This document shows, in pieces, positions 25,775 to 35,761 of a DNA stretch of 64,000 nt. The notes under the pieces are model-generated. The model saw only the letters and a program-made list of their open reading frames with translations, was not told the origin of the DNA and did not search any database. The stretch lies in the NCBI RefSeq assembly GCF_000472665.1, contig NZ_AXAC01000018.1:1-64000 (forward strand). The letters run 5' to 3'. This DNA comes from Acetobacterium malicum subsp. dehalogenans DSM 11527 (GTDB taxonomy: Bacteria > Bacillota > Clostridia > Eubacteriales > Eubacteriaceae). The position numbers and the translations under genes are program-made. Position 1 is the stretch's first letter. Each line of letters begins with the position of its first letter.

Positions 25775-26968
25775 CTAAACACAAAACTCATCCTCATTGG
25801 GGACATAGTGGTTGTAATCGACGGTAATAACGGCGTGATAGGCCGGATTTATTTTGTAAATTTCATTGGCTATCATAATGCTCAGTTCCTCATCGCTCCA
25901 CTCCACATCAAAGGGCACCACCACATCAAAAATCAGATTGGAATGGTTATATCCCCACACCACCCGAAAATCGTGGATGTGAATGTCCGGTGAAATCCTG
26001 GCAATGGTCTGTTCCACCTGTTCTTTTAGATCATTGGTTTTTTCGTCGTTGGTGATAACCGGATCCAGATGAATAATCAGATGGATGTTCATGTCTTTTA
26101 GAAAGTCCCGCTCAATTTTGTCGATGACGCTGTGACTGATTAGTACATCCAGCTCTGCCGGAACCTCGCAGTGTACGGAGGCATAAATTTTACTTTCTCC
26201 GTAATTATGAATCATCAGATCATGAAGCCCGATGATGTGCTCATAGCCGAGGATTTTTTTATAAATCTGATCGACCAGTTCATTTGACGGGGCTGTTCCC
26301 AATAAGGGACTGATGGTTTCCCGGACCAGATTGATGCCGCTGATGATGATAAAGACTGCCACCACCACCCCCATGTAGCCATCCAGATCAAAACCGGTCA
26401 AATAAGTGACAATCGTGGCTACCAGTACAGCTGAGGTCGCCATGATATCGTTCCGGCTGTCAATGGCAGTGGCCAACAGAGTCAGCGAATTGATGGTTTT
26501 TCCAATTTTCCGATAAAACAAACATTGCCACAACTTGATTAGAATCGCCACGATCAAAACGACCACGCTGATGATGCTGAACTGAGGCAGTTCCGGATGC
26601 AGAATCTTATCAAAGGAACTCTGAATCAGCTGCAACCCCAGAAACAGAATAATAAACGAAACGACCAAGCCGGAAATGTACTCCATCCGCTGGTGTCCAA
26701 AGGGGTGATCGGCATCCGCCGGTTTGCCGGACAGTTTAAAGCCCAGCAGGGTTACCAGTGACGAGCCCGAATCGGACAGATTGTTGACCGCATCGGCGGT
26801 GATCGAAATGCTGTTAAACAGCAGACCCACAGTTATTTTGATCACGAACAACAGCAGATTTGACCCAATCCCCATGATGCTGGCCAGTTTTCCGTAGTTC
26901 TCGCGAACCCGGGAATTCCCGGTATTTTCATAATTTTTAATCAGTTTTCTTACTAATATATTTGTCAC
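25775..26968 (-). CDS. Cation diffusion facilitator transporter
   Basis: A 397-aa CDF-family inner membrane antiporter. Six probable TM helices lie in residues 30-210, with metal-site motifs DAVNNLSDSGS and DADHPFGHQRMEY, and a second site near AIDSRNDIM. The C-terminal cytoplasmic domain is longer than in FieF-type members and has an extra conserved part after residue 300. Likely exports Zn, Mn or Fe in exchange for protons; the metal cannot be told. Start is GTG with GAAAGG upstream. Confidence 0.88.
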   Translation of the reverse strand: MTNILVRKLIKNYENTGNSRVRENYGKLASIMGIGSNLLLFVIKITVGLLFNSISITADAVNNLSDSGSSLVTLLGFKLSGKPADADHPFGHQRMEYISGLVVSFIILFLGLQLIQSSFDKILHPELPQFSIISVVVLIVAILIKLWQCLFYRKIGKTINSLTLLATAIDSRNDIMATSAVLVATIVTYLTGFDLDGYMGVVVAVFIIISGINLVRETISPLLGTAPSNELVDQIYKKILGYEHIIGLHDLMIHNYGESKIYASVHCEVPAELDVLISHSVIDKIERDFLKDMNIHLIIHLDPVITNDEKTNDLKEQVEQTIARISPDIHIHDFRVVWGYNHSNLIFDVVVPFDVEWSDEELSIMIANEIYKINPAYHAVITVDYNHYVPNEDEFCV

Positions 26969-27160
26969 AAAGTTATTACCTTTCTGGATTAATCTGGTCT
27001 GATTCGATTCACTCTATGTATTAATCGCTGCGCCTGGCAATCGGCATCGCCAACGCCTGACTTGATTCTTGCTGATCAAGCCAACCCGCTAAATTTGAGT
27101 GAAATAGTCTATCCGATCATTATACCCTAAAATCATCAAATCACCAAACAAAGAGAAAAA

Positions 27161-27182
27161 AATCCCGGTTATTCCGGGATTT
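27161..27182 (-). terminator. Terminator after the NAD(P)HX repair gene
   Basis: AATCCCGG/CCGGGATT stem with a short loop; on the minus strand it runs into TTTTTTT. It lies 15 nt past the stop of the gene at 27197. Confidence 0.85.
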
Positions 27183-27196
27183 TCGTCGTTGAGCGC

Positions 27197-28690
27197 TTAT
27201 TTTAAAACATATTTTAAGGATTCAATGATGCTGTGGGCGGTCAGGGTACTCTGGCCAAAGTTCGCGGCATAATAATCCCCGGCCTTGCCATGATAAAATA
27301 CACCGGCCCGGGCGGCTTCAAACAGGTCGACATTTTGTCCGGCGATGCCGGCGATCATCCCGGCCAGAACATCGCCGCTGCCGCCGGTGGCCATGCCCGG
27401 ATTGCCGGTGGAATTAAACCAGATTTCGCCATTGGTTCCAAATACCATAGTCCGATAACCTTTTAAAACCACCACCACCTGATATTCTATGGCAAACTTC
27501 TGACCATAGCCAATCGGATCTTTTAAGATATCTTCCCGGGGCACATCGATGAGCTTGGAAAACTCGGCAAAATGTGGGGTGATAACCACCGGAGTTTTCG
27601 ATTCTTTTAAGGAGTCTACCACCACCGCCAGATGATGGATGCCATCGGCGTCAATAACTACTGGCAGGCTGCCTTCCAGTAAATGCTCCAGAATAAAGCT
27701 GTAATTCTTAGCCCGGCCAATGCCCGGTCCGATTAAAATCACCTTTTTGCGGTCGTATTTAATATCATCTGAGGTAATATTGCAGTCATAGGTTTTAATT
27801 AAAGCCTCTGCTGGGGCCCGGGCCACCACCGGGATATAAATATCCTGGGGGACATAGCAGGTCACCAACCCGCCGCCGCTTTTTAACGCCCCTTCAATCG
27901 ATAGGATCCCGGCCCCGCTCATACCCTTGGAGCCGGCGATCACCACCACGGAACCGTAATCATATTTATGAGTATTCTTTTTTCGTTTCTGGGGAAACTT
28001 CAGATCACTTTCCTGGGTATAATGTTTCTCGTTGGGAATACTGTTTTCATCAACCCCGATATCAATCAGAACGGTATCACCAGTGTAATCCGGGCCATCA
28101 TTTAACAAACAACCAGTTTTATAGTTCTGAATAACAATGGTTTTGTCAGCAAAGATTGCATTGCCGATATTGAGGCCAATATCGCCCCGTAGCCCGGAGG
28201 GGATGTCGATGGCTATTTTTTCATTTTCAAAATCATTCACCAGATTAAAGATTTGATTGTAAATTTCCGGTATCTCTTTATCCACCAGACCGGTGCCAAA
28301 GATGGCGTCGACAATATGGGTGGCCCGTTTCATGATCAGACTCAGATCCTCTAGATCAGCATCTTTCTGTAGGGCGCGAATGGGGATGTTTTTTTCTTCC
28401 AGTCGCTTCAGACTGATTCGATTATCCTCGGATAACTGTGTTTCTTCTGCGGTTAAAAAAAGATGGACGGTATAACCATCTTCGATCAAGGATCGGCCGA
28501 TAACCAGCCCATCACCGCCATTATTACCCGGTCCGCAGAGAATGATAATCTGGGCATCTTCGTCGAGATCTTCCTTTATAATATCGGCACAAGCATGGCC
28601 GGCTCGTTCCATCAGTTCAATACTGGGTGTCCCGGCAGCTACGGTATGGCGATCCATAACGGCCATTTCTTTTGGTGTTACTACTTTCAT
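27197..28690 (-). CDS. nnr: Bifunctional NAD(P)HX epimerase/dehydratase
   Basis: A 497-aa fusion of the two hydrate-repair enzymes. The N-terminal YjeF_N epimerase domain carries GPGNNGGDGLVIGR at about 53-66; the C-terminal ribokinase-like dehydratase domain has NPGMATGGSGDVLAGMIAG at about 427-445. It restores NADH and NADPH from damaged hydrates. Full length, with the usual domain order. It is a single-gene unit between two terminators. Confidence 0.93.
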   Translation of the reverse strand: MKVVTPKEMAVMDRHTVAAGTPSIELMERAGHACADIIKEDLDEDAQIIILCGPGNNGGDGLVIGRSLIEDGYTVHLFLTAEETQLSEDNRISLKRLEEKNIPIRALQKDADLEDLSLIMKRATHIVDAIFGTGLVDKEIPEIYNQIFNLVNDFENEKIAIDIPSGLRGDIGLNIGNAIFADKTIVIQNYKTGCLLNDGPDYTGDTVLIDIGVDENSIPNEKHYTQESDLKFPQKRKKNTHKYDYGSVVVIAGSKGMSGAGILSIEGALKSGGGLVTCYVPQDIYIPVVARAPAEALIKTYDCNITSDDIKYDRKKVILIGPGIGRAKNYSFILEHLLEGSLPVVIDADGIHHLAVVVDSLKESKTPVVITPHFAEFSKLIDVPREDILKDPIGYGQKFAIEYQVVVVLKGYRTMVFGTNGEIWFNSTGNPGMATGGSGDVLAGMIAGIAGQNVDLFEAARAGVFYHGKAGDYYAANFGQSTLTAHSIIESLKYVLK

Positions 28691-28781
28691 TTCTTTCCTC
28701 TTTTCCCATGTGTGAAAATAATCTTATGATCAATTGTCATTATATCAAATAGAAAACTTTTGTAAACCATAAGAACAAGAA

Positions 28782-28803
28782 AGCCGCCAAATAATTGGCG
28801 GCT
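28782..28803 (-). terminator. Terminator after the peptidoglycan-binding gene
   Basis: AGCCGCCAA and TTGGCGGCT form a 9-bp stem around ATAA, followed on the minus strand by TTCTTGTTCTT. Confidence 0.82.
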
Positions 28804-28821
28804 CCAGGTTGGTATTTAATT

Positions 28822-29508
28822 TTATCTTAATGCGTCCAGCGCTTTAATGGTTTTAGCATCCATTTTTCCGGTTTCGGTCAGACCGTTGGCTTTTTGGAAG
28901 GCCTTGACCGCCGTTTCGGTGGCATCGTCAAAAGTACCGGTGGCTGCTTCGGCGGCCAGATATTTCTGGGCCACTAAAATTTGCTGGTAGGTTTGCAGCA
29001 CCTTACCGCTGTCACCTTTTTCAAATTTGATATCTTCAGCGACCAATGAAATTATAGTAGAACGATCCAGTTTACCGGATTGTTCCAGACCCTTCATCGC
29101 CTGGTAGGTTTTGATGGCTGTTTGTACCTCTTCCGTGATTTGATTAGAGGGCTGACTGATCAGGAATCCCAGTGAATATAAAATCTGCTGATATTCCAGG
29201 ATCTCATCATTGGTGTCACCCAAGGCATACTCGGTAATCACGATGGTGGTGCCATCATCCGTTTTGATTTCAGTGGTTTTCTGATCTTCATCGGTTGTAT
29301 CGGCATTGATGGTCAGGTTTGCCGGTTCCATGCCAACGGCAATGGAATAAACATCAGATATTCCGTGTTCTTCCATCGAAAGCTGATCAGCTGCCGAATA
29401 GACATCCTCGATCACAAAAGATGAGGTTAAAAAAATCAGAAAAAGTGTAAAAACAATATAAAGAATTACATCTTTAAATCGTTTGAAGGGAGTTTGCTTA
29501 TTCATCAT
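28822..29508 (-). CDS. Membrane-anchored protein with two peptidoglycan-binding domains
   Basis: About 228 aa: a single N-terminal hydrophobic segment ([19 protein letters not shown], roughly residues 14-32) serves as signal anchor, then a linker, then two PG_binding_1 repeats (about 95-150 and 165-225, each ending with a TG(K/T)xDxxT motif). It probably attaches to the cell wall from outside; no catalytic domain is visible. Its start overlaps the yebC stop by 8-11 nt (ATGATGAA), so translation is coupled to yebC, an unusual pairing. Confidence 0.82.
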   Translation of the reverse strand: MMNKQTPFKRFKDVILYIVFTLFLIFLTSSFVIEDVYSAADQLSMEEHGISDVYSIAVGMEPANLTINADTTDEDQKTTEIKTDDGTTIVITEYALGDTNDEILEYQQILYSLGFLISQPSNQITEEVQTAIKTYQAMKGLEQSGKLDRSTIISLVAEDIKFEKGDSGKVLQTYQQILVAQKYLAAEAATGTFDDATETAVKAFQKANGLTETGKMDAKTIKALDALR

Positions 29509-30235
29509 CCTCACCTGTCCAGTTGTGCCAAACTGCCTGAACATCTTCGTTGTCATCAAACATATCAATCATTTTCAACATTTTTTTGATTTCGGTGGCA
29601 TCTGTCAGTTCAACTTCGGTGGCCGGGATCATTGCGATTTCGGCTGAGGCCAATTCGTAACCTTCTTTTTTCAGGACATCACAGACCTGCCCAAAATCGG
29701 CCGGTTCGGTACTGATTTCGTAGCCTTCATCGGCGGTTTCAATATCTTCCGCACCGGCATCCAGGGCTAGCATCATCAGGGCTTCTTCATCAATGTCATC
29801 CGTTTTTTCGATCATAATCTGACCTTTTTTGGTAAACAGGAATCCTACACAACCACTGGTGCCCAGATTTCCGCCATTTTTATCTAAAGCGTGACGGACA
29901 TCGCCAGCAGTCCGGTTTTTATTATCAGTCAGGGTTTCAATAATCACCGCAACCCCACCTGGTCCGTATCCTTCATAGGTAATTTCTTCATAAACGCTGC
30001 CCTGTAACTCGCCGGCACCTTTTTTAACAGCCCGATCAATGTTTTCATTGGGCATATTTGCAGCCTTTGCTTTGACGATGGCTTCTTTCAGTTTTGCATT
30101 CATTTCCGGATCGCTGCCGCCCTCCCGGGATGCAACCGCAATATACTTTGCTAACTTGGTAAAGATTTGACCACGTTTCGCATCTGCTTTTCCTTTTTTG
30201 TGTTTAATAGTCGACCATTTTGAATGTCCAGACAT
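29498..30235 (-). CDS. yebC: YebC/PmpR family regulator or translation factor
   Basis: A 245-aa protein with the diagnostic [22 protein letters not shown] start and the full three-domain length. The family has been described as DNA-binding regulators and, for YebC2-type members, as ribosome-associated factors easing proline stalls; which applies here is open. The ATG at 30235 follows AAGGAGGTTGTCG; the TTG at 30241 is unnecessary. Confidence 0.93.
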   Translation of the reverse strand: MSGHSKWSTIKHKKGKADAKRGQIFTKLAKYIAVASREGGSDPEMNAKLKEAIVKAKAANMPNENIDRAVKKGAGELQGSVYEEITYEGYGPGGVAVIIETLTDNKNRTAGDVRHALDKNGGNLGTSGCVGFLFTKKGQIMIEKTDDIDEEALMMLALDAGAEDIETADEGYEISTEPADFGQVCDVLKKEGYELASAEIAMIPATEVELTDATEIKKMLKMIDMFDDNEDVQAVWHNWTGEDDE

Positions 30236-30318
30236 CGACAACCTCCTTGATTTTTATATCATTTACAATTTGTTATTATAACATATTGTTCTTTTTTCAC
30301 AAACATGTTTTTTATTTC

Positions 30319-31122
30319 TTAAACCTCAGACTCTATCTTATTCACTTCGGATTCCAGTTCTTTTCGTAACAAGATCAACTGAATAATATCTTCCTGGGCA
30401 AAAAGATCGTCAAAGATCTTTTCATAGTGGGAGGCCTTATCACCATGGTTCAGTTTGTACAAATGGCCAATATTGTCAAGAATACTGGTAACCAAACTGG
30501 ATTTGAGACCAAACAGCCGCTGAGCACTTTGGATCTCCTCCCGGATCGATGACATTTCTCGATCCACATCATTTACCGCATTGGCCGCATTGATCAGCCT
30601 CGTTTTGATCGCTTCAGGAATGTTTTCCTTGTACTTATAATTTAAGGAATGCTCAATGATCGACCAGAAGTTCATGGCCAGGGTGCGGATCTGAATTTCT
30701 ACGAGAATGGACTGATTTCCGGACACACAAAAAACCGGGTAACGGATAATCAGATGATAGCTTTTATAGCCACTGGCCTTCGCTTCACTAAGATAATCTT
30801 TAACCTTCACGACTTCCATATCACAATTGCTTCTTTTTCTAATCAGCTCAACGACTTCGTAGATATCATCTTCAAACTGGCACATAATCCGAATCCCGGC
30901 GATATCCTGAATGGTCTCTTCCAGAGATTCAATATCAACGCCATAGTTATGTATTTTTTCCAGAATGCTGGCGACACTCTTAACCCGGCCGTACACCGAC
31001 TCAATCGGTGAGTATTCGCCGATTTTTTCGTATTGTTCTTTTAAGCTCGTAAATTTTAAAACGATCTCATCCACTGCCTGATGATAAGGGATGAGAAATT
31101 CTTGCCAATATTTAGTTCCCAA
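30319..31122 (-). CDS. Small alarmone synthetase (RelA/SpoT domain)
   Basis: A 267-aa protein with one RelA/SpoT nucleotidyltransferase domain (about 40-165: RVKSVASILEKI, IAGIRIMCQFEDDIYEVVE, and the LVEIQIRTLAMNFWS motif) and a helical C-terminus, the layout of RelQ/YjbM-type (p)ppGpp synthetases. No HD hydrolase, TGS or ACT domains. Start is TTG at 31122 with AGAGG sited within the end of the upstream gene; the 5-nt gap implies cotranscription. Confidence 0.88.
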   Translation of the reverse strand: MGTKYWQEFLIPYHQAVDEIVLKFTSLKEQYEKIGEYSPIESVYGRVKSVASILEKIHNYGVDIESLEETIQDIAGIRIMCQFEDDIYEVVELIRKRSNCDMEVVKVKDYLSEAKASGYKSYHLIIRYPVFCVSGNQSILVEIQIRTLAMNFWSIIEHSLNYKYKENIPEAIKTRLINAANAVNDVDREMSSIREEIQSAQRLFGLKSSLVTSILDNIGHLYKLNHGDKASHYEKIFDDLFAQEDIIQLILLRKELESEVNKIESEV

Positions 31123-31127
31123 GGACT

Positions 31128-32063
31128 TTACCTCTTATTATTCATCCCAGTGAATTTTCTTCCCTGGTAATTATTTTCCCGCTTCATTTGAGCTTCGAGC
31201 TCGTCTTTAATTTTCCACCAGCTGGTATTCCAGTTGGTAATGACAGAGTCCTCTTTGGGAACCCGGCCAATCAGTCGCTGAACAACAATTTCCGGATCTA
31301 AATGCTCCAGAAATAAGATCGCCCGAGCGATATAGTCATCCTTTGTGAAAAGGGTCAGTTTTTTTTCATCATACCACTGTTTTAAAACAGTACCTTTTTC
31401 AATGTATAAACTGTGGCATTTTACAAAATTGGTGCCCTTGCGGGATAGTAGCTCAGCTCCGTTGATAACGTCTTCTTCGCGGTCCCAGGGTAAATCTAAA
31501 ATCATATGGGTGCAGCTTAACAGACCCGCTGCTTTGATCCGATCAATGGCCTGTTCATACTCAGCCAGGGTATGGCCCCGTTTTATAGTTTTCAGGGTTT
31601 CTTGATTGACGCTCTGCAAGCCCAATTCGATGGTCACATCGATGGCCTGTTCAGTTTTGATTGTTTCCAGAAATTTCAGCTGCTCGTCGGTGATACAATC
31701 CGGGCGGGTTGAAATAGAAATCTCTACTACATCCGGTCGAATAGCCTCCCGGACCCATTTTTGAAAGTCTGAGAATTCACAGTAGGTGTTTGAAAAACTC
31801 TGGAAATAAGGAATAAACTTTTTTGCATGATAGCGTTTTCCGATATACGCGGTATTTCGCTCGATTTGCTCCGTTACGGATAGCTGGTCGGACAGGGTTT
31901 CGTTCCCCCCACCTTTGGCCCCACAATAGACACAACCTCCGGTCCCTTTGGTGCCATCACGGTTAGGACAGGTCACCGGAATATTAACCGGAATCTTATA
32001 AACTTTTTCTCCGTACCGTTCTCTTAGCCAGACCGAATAAATATTATACAGCTTTTCTATCAT
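31128..32063 (-). CDS. Radical SAM protein, TIGR01212 (YhcC/YtqA) family
   Basis: A 311-aa radical SAM protein with cluster cysteines C32, C44 and C47 in the long-spaced pattern typical of TIGR01212, and the GLQSVNQETLKTIKRGH segment. It resembles Elp3-type SAM domains; the family's substrate has been linked to tRNA modification but I cannot assign one here. It precedes the alarmone synthetase by 5 nt in one operon. Confidence 0.88.
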   Translation of the reverse strand: MIEKLYNIYSVWLRERYGEKVYKIPVNIPVTCPNRDGTKGTGGCVYCGAKGGGNETLSDQLSVTEQIERNTAYIGKRYHAKKFIPYFQSFSNTYCEFSDFQKWVREAIRPDVVEISISTRPDCITDEQLKFLETIKTEQAIDVTIELGLQSVNQETLKTIKRGHTLAEYEQAIDRIKAAGLLSCTHMILDLPWDREEDVINGAELLSRKGTNFVKCHSLYIEKGTVLKQWYDEKKLTLFTKDDYIARAILFLEHLDPEIVVQRLIGRVPKEDSVITNWNTSWWKIKDELEAQMKRENNYQGRKFTGMNNKR

Positions 32064-32092
32064 TGGTTTTAAATTTCCTTAATAAGATTAAA

Positions 32093-32128
32093 CAGACGAA
32101 CCTTTTTATTGCTAATCAGGTTCGTCTG
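32093..32128. terminator. 11-bp stem hairpin between two minus-strand genes
   Basis: CAGACGAACCT (32093-32103) pairs perfectly with AGGTTCGTCTG (32118-32128). The T-tract is weak, so a processing or attenuation role is also possible. Confidence 0.6.
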
Positions 32129-32134
32129 AAACAT

Positions 32135-32545
32135 TTATATTAATTTAGTAACACATTCCGGCAATTCTTCTTTTTCACAGCTTAAACTGAGAACGAATTT
32201 TATATCATGTTTTTCGTTAATCTGTTGGATTTTTTCGACAATTTTGCAAATGTCTGCTGGTGACTGATAATCAATCAGTCTCAGTGTATTATCAATAAAA
32301 ACAATTTTAACATCATAATTCTCTGCGATGACCCCGCTAATAAAGCCAAAAAGTTGATCTGATCCGACGATGCCAAACTCCTCCAGGTTTGTGAATCTGA
32401 TTTTAGTATCTACTTTTACTCGATATTTGTCTCTGTCGTTAAGAAAAATGATATCCCCTTCGCAGGTCTCCAGCTCAGTGTTTGCCATGTCAATCATTTT
32501 TTTTGTTTTGCCGCTTCCTTTTGAACCGTATACAAATTCAATCAT
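32135..32545 (-). CDS. Small P-loop ATPase-like protein of unknown function
   Basis: A 136-aa protein opening MIEFVYGSKGSGKTKKMIDMA, a clean Walker A (GSKGSGKT), with IVFIDNTLRL as a probable Walker B strand. The rest is unrecognised. The ATG at 32545 is supported by GAGGTG; a GTG at 32554 would sit on that site. Single gene, ended by no strong terminator. Confidence 0.7.
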   Translation of the reverse strand: MIEFVYGSKGSGKTKKMIDMANTELETCEGDIIFLNDRDKYRVKVDTKIRFTNLEEFGIVGSDQLFGFISGVIAENYDVKIVFIDNTLRLIDYQSPADICKIVEKIQQINEKHDIKFVLSLSCEKEELPECVTKLI

Positions 32546-32685
32546 TTTAGACACCTCATTTCATATTGATAAGTTCATTATAAGGGTAAGTATCAATAAT
32601 TTCAATCATTTTTAAAGAAATCAGCATAACATTTCAAAAATAATATGCTATAATAAATAAAATTGAATCTAACGGAGGTCACCGT

Positions 32686-33468
32686 TTGAATAACTCAGAT
32701 CATTATGAATCCCTTGTGTCACTTTTTGATAAACAATTAGAATTCGCCCAGAACCTTCAAAAGAAGATAATTCCGTCCCCGGGGTCATTTGTATCGGATC
32801 ACTATCATTTTTATAGTTATCTCCGACCCTTTCGTAAAGTAGGGGGCGATTTCTACGATTTTCATTTTATGGACAATGGCAAAATCAGTCTTTTAATCGC
32901 CGATGCAACTGGCCACGGCATTGACGCGGCAATGATCACCAGCATGATTAAACTCAGCTATTCCTATACCATGAAAGACAATCGCATCAATCAGTCTCCC
33001 AGCCTGGTTCTTAAACAGATTGAGTCTGATATCAGCCAGCAAATGGACAACACCTTTTTCACCGCCATTGCGCTTGTCTTTGATCCCCTAGAAGATATTT
33101 TATATTTTGCCAACGCCGGTCATCCCGACGCTGTTCTTTTAAAAGCCAGTCATAAGATTGAATTGCTAAAACCGAACCTGCCGATGCTGGGGCTGCAGCA
33201 ATTTATGACAACGATGCACTATTTTGATATGCGTATCAATTTTTCCAGGGGTGATAAACTGCTTCTCTTTACCGACGGTCTCATTGATGCCAAAAATCCC
33301 GACCGCGAAGAGTTCTCCATGGAACGGGTTCTGTCTGTCATAAAAAAGAACGCCGACTCCCCCATTAACCTGATCGGCAGCCACATCATTGATGCCTGCG
33401 TCGATTTTAAACGGGAACAAGCCCCCTCGGACGACATCTGTATTTTAGGAATTGAGGTTGATGATTAG
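32686..33468 (+). CDS. SpoIIE/RsbU-type PP2C phosphatase
   Basis: A 260-aa PPM phosphatase with the set of acidic metal motifs: FRKVGGDFYDF, IADATGHGIDAAM, FANAGHPDAVLL, LFTDGLIDA and the final DDICIL. Such phosphatases dephosphorylate anti-anti-sigma factors in partner-switching; no sensor domain precedes the catalytic domain, only a short helix (QLEFAQNLQKKIIPSP). No RsbV/RsbW partner is nearby. TTG start with a GGAGGT site 6 nt upstream; a TATAAT box lies at 32649-32654. Confidence 0.88.
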   Translation: MNNSDHYESLVSLFDKQLEFAQNLQKKIIPSPGSFVSDHYHFYSYLRPFRKVGGDFYDFHFMDNGKISLLIADATGHGIDAAMITSMIKLSYSYTMKDNRINQSPSLVLKQIESDISQQMDNTFFTAIALVFDPLEDILYFANAGHPDAVLLKASHKIELLKPNLPMLGLQQFMTTMHYFDMRINFSRGDKLLLFTDGLIDAKNPDREEFSMERVLSVIKKNADSPINLIGSHIIDACVDFKREQAPSDDICILGIEVDD

Positions 33469-33561
33469 TTTTCTAATGGAAATCTAATCATTTCTGACTA
33501 AACTAATGGTATACGTTATTTGGAGATTTTTGTCAAAAATCTCGAGAAAGGACGGATTACC

Positions 33562-34698
33562 ATGTTAGAACCTAAACGAATACTGATCTTAACCTGCTCC
33601 CACGGGTCGGGCCATAAAATGGTAGCCCAAACCCTTAAGGAGAGCTTTGAGGCTCGCGGTCATCTTGTCTCGGTCGAGGATCTGTTTGATAAAACCAATC
33701 CTACCCTCAACCGGATGATTGAAAAGTCCTATCTGCTTTCCTATTCCATTGGCAGCAGTTTTTACGAACGCGTTTATTACGATGTCGAAGAATATGCCCA
33801 TAACAAATTTATGTACAATCTCTGGCATTTCACCAGTAAGGCGCTGTTAAAAATGGTCGCTGAATTTAAACCGGACTGTATCATCAATACTTACGGTTAT
33901 ACAATTTCGTCGATCCTTAAAGAAGAAAACTACCCGCATATTAAGCTTTTTACGGTCGTCACTGATTTTTGCATCCCCAAACCCTGGATCCATCAGGATA
34001 CCGACCGCTACTATGTGGCCTGTGAAAATGTTGAAGAGACCCTGATCGGTGAAGGAATTCCCCTGCGAAAAATCTTAAAAACCGGAATTCCCATCCGCGA
34101 TGCATTTTATGCCCGGGGCAACCGCAGTGCCATTATCAGTAAATATAACCTCGATCCCCATAAAAAAATCCTGATTATTTTTGCCGGAACCTATGGGGTT
34201 CTTAAAAACATCAAAGAGATCTGTCACCGCACCGATCAGATGGATAATCTCCAGACCATTGTCATTTGCGGTAAAAACCAGAGTCTCCAGCAGGAGCTTG
34301 AAATGGAAGATTTACCCAATACCCGGATTTTTGGTTTTGTTCCAGATATTCATGAATTTTATTCCGTCGGTGATTTAATGGTAACCAAGCCCGGGGGCAT
34401 TACCCTCAGCGAAGTGGTGACCAAAAAAATTCCGGTGATTTTATACAACCCTACCCCCGGCCAGGAAGGCGAAAATGCCAATTGGTTTAAACGACAGGGT
34501 GCTGCCGTCGTCGCCAATAATTTTACCGAGCTTATTCTTGCCATCGATGCACTCAAGGAAAATGAAATCAAACGGTTTTCAATAAAAAATAGTCTCGGTA
34601 GAATCGACAATGGTCATGCAACCAGCCTGATCACCCAGGACGTTTTGAACCAGTTGAATATGCCAGATGTGATTCCTTACCTGACAGAATCCATTTAA
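33562..34698 (+). CDS. UgtP/MGDG synthase-like glycosyltransferase
   Basis: A 378-aa GT28-type enzyme. The N-terminal MGDG synthase domain has LTCSHGSGHKMVAQTL; the C-terminal nucleotide-sugar domain has TKPGGITLSEV and the PGQEGENANWF region. Family members transfer glucose or galactose to diacylglycerol at the membrane. The ATG at 33562 follows GAAAGGA; the frame to 33520 is unsupported. Gene is alone, after the phosphatase by about 90 nt. Confidence 0.88.
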   Translation: MLEPKRILILTCSHGSGHKMVAQTLKESFEARGHLVSVEDLFDKTNPTLNRMIEKSYLLSYSIGSSFYERVYYDVEEYAHNKFMYNLWHFTSKALLKMVAEFKPDCIINTYGYTISSILKEENYPHIKLFTVVTDFCIPKPWIHQDTDRYYVACENVEETLIGEGIPLRKILKTGIPIRDAFYARGNRSAIISKYNLDPHKKILIIFAGTYGVLKNIKEICHRTDQMDNLQTIVICGKNQSLQQELEMEDLPNTRIFGFVPDIHEFYSVGDLMVTKPGGITLSEVVTKKIPVILYNPTPGQEGENANWFKRQGAAVVANNFTELILAIDALKENEIKRFSIKNSLGRIDNGHATSLITQDVLNQLNMPDVIPYLTESI

Positions 34699-34820
34699 CC
34701 CAGCGAAAGATCTTTTTAAGCTTATTCGTTTACTATTGATCGATCAATTAAACGTGACTGTTGGTCTGAGTTGTAAGAATTTAATCTTAAAAGATAAACG
34801 ATTGAAAAGAGGAATTTAAT

Positions 34821-35666
34821 GTGAAACCACGAATAATCAGCGACAGCTCATGTGATTTGCCCAAGGATTTTCTGGAAAAGGACGGAATTGATTTTTCGCT
34901 CGTTCCTTTAAAAATAATTGTCGGCGATCACGAATTTATAGATGATGAAACCCTCAACACCAAAGAACTGATTGCCGCTATGAAGGCTGAAAAAACGGCA
35001 ACCTCTTCTTCCTGCCCCTCCCCTGAGGATTTTGCGGCAGAGCTGCGAAAAAACAAAGAAAGCTATGTGATCACCATGACTTCGGGCTTAAGCGGCACCT
35101 ACAACAGTGCCCGGGTCGCCCGAAACATGGTCCTTGAAGAAAATGATTCCCTGAAAATAAGTCTCTTTGATACCCACGCAACCTCACCGGTAATGATTTT
35201 AATGGTCATGAAACTGCGCGATCTGATCAAAGCCGGGGATATGGATTTTGACACCATCAGTGAAAAGCTGGCCCTCTATCTCGAGACCCTGAACCTGCGC
35301 TTCTTACTACAGGATCTTTCCAACCTGGTTAAAAGCGGACGAATGAACCGGGTGGCTGGTGCCGTGGCTTCGGTACTCTCGATTATGCCGATTTTCAGAT
35401 CTGATGACAAGGGTGAAATCCAGCTGGTCACCAAGGCCCGGGGCATAAAAAAAGCACTGTCCGGTCTTGCCAACATGGTGGAAGAAAAAGTCCAGACCCA
35501 ACCGCAATTTCCGGTGGTTATTACCCATTGCAACAATCTCAGCCAGGCCGAAACACTCAAAGATCTGCTGGAGAAACGGTTTGATCTCAAAGAAATCTAC
35601 ATCTTCCCGATGCACGGCTTAACAACCTACTATTCCAATGATAAAGGCCTTTTGATGGCATTTTGA
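34821..35666 (+). CDS. DegV family fatty-acid-binding protein
   Basis: A 281-aa DegV protein (ISDSSCDLP at about 5-13, TMTSGLSGTYNSA, GRMNRVAG). The family binds a fatty acid for FakA-type fatty acid kinases. No kinase gene is adjacent. Note that FakA is related to DhaL/DhaK, which occur elsewhere in this window, but nothing links them. GTG start with GAGGAA upstream. Confidence 0.9.
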   Translation: MKPRIISDSSCDLPKDFLEKDGIDFSLVPLKIIVGDHEFIDDETLNTKELIAAMKAEKTATSSSCPSPEDFAAELRKNKESYVITMTSGLSGTYNSARVARNMVLEENDSLKISLFDTHATSPVMILMVMKLRDLIKAGDMDFDTISEKLALYLETLNLRFLLQDLSNLVKSGRMNRVAGAVASVLSIMPIFRSDDKGEIQLVTKARGIKKALSGLANMVEEKVQTQPQFPVVITHCNNLSQAETLKDLLEKRFDLKEIYIFPMHGLTTYYSNDKGLLMAF

Positions 35667-35702
35667 TTTAGACTTTAACTATGTCTAATATATCTACTCA
35701 AT

Positions 35703-35741
35703 AAAAAAGACTTAAACCAAATTTTGGTTTAAGTCTTTTTT
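35703..35741. terminator. Bidirectional terminator between degV and rnhA
   Basis: AAAAAAGACTTAAACCAAA and TTTGGTTTAAGTCTTTTTT form a near-perfect hairpin with A/T tracts on both sides, serving the convergent degV and rnhA genes. Confidence 0.92.
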
Positions 35742-35761
35742 ACTGTTATTATTTTTTTAAT

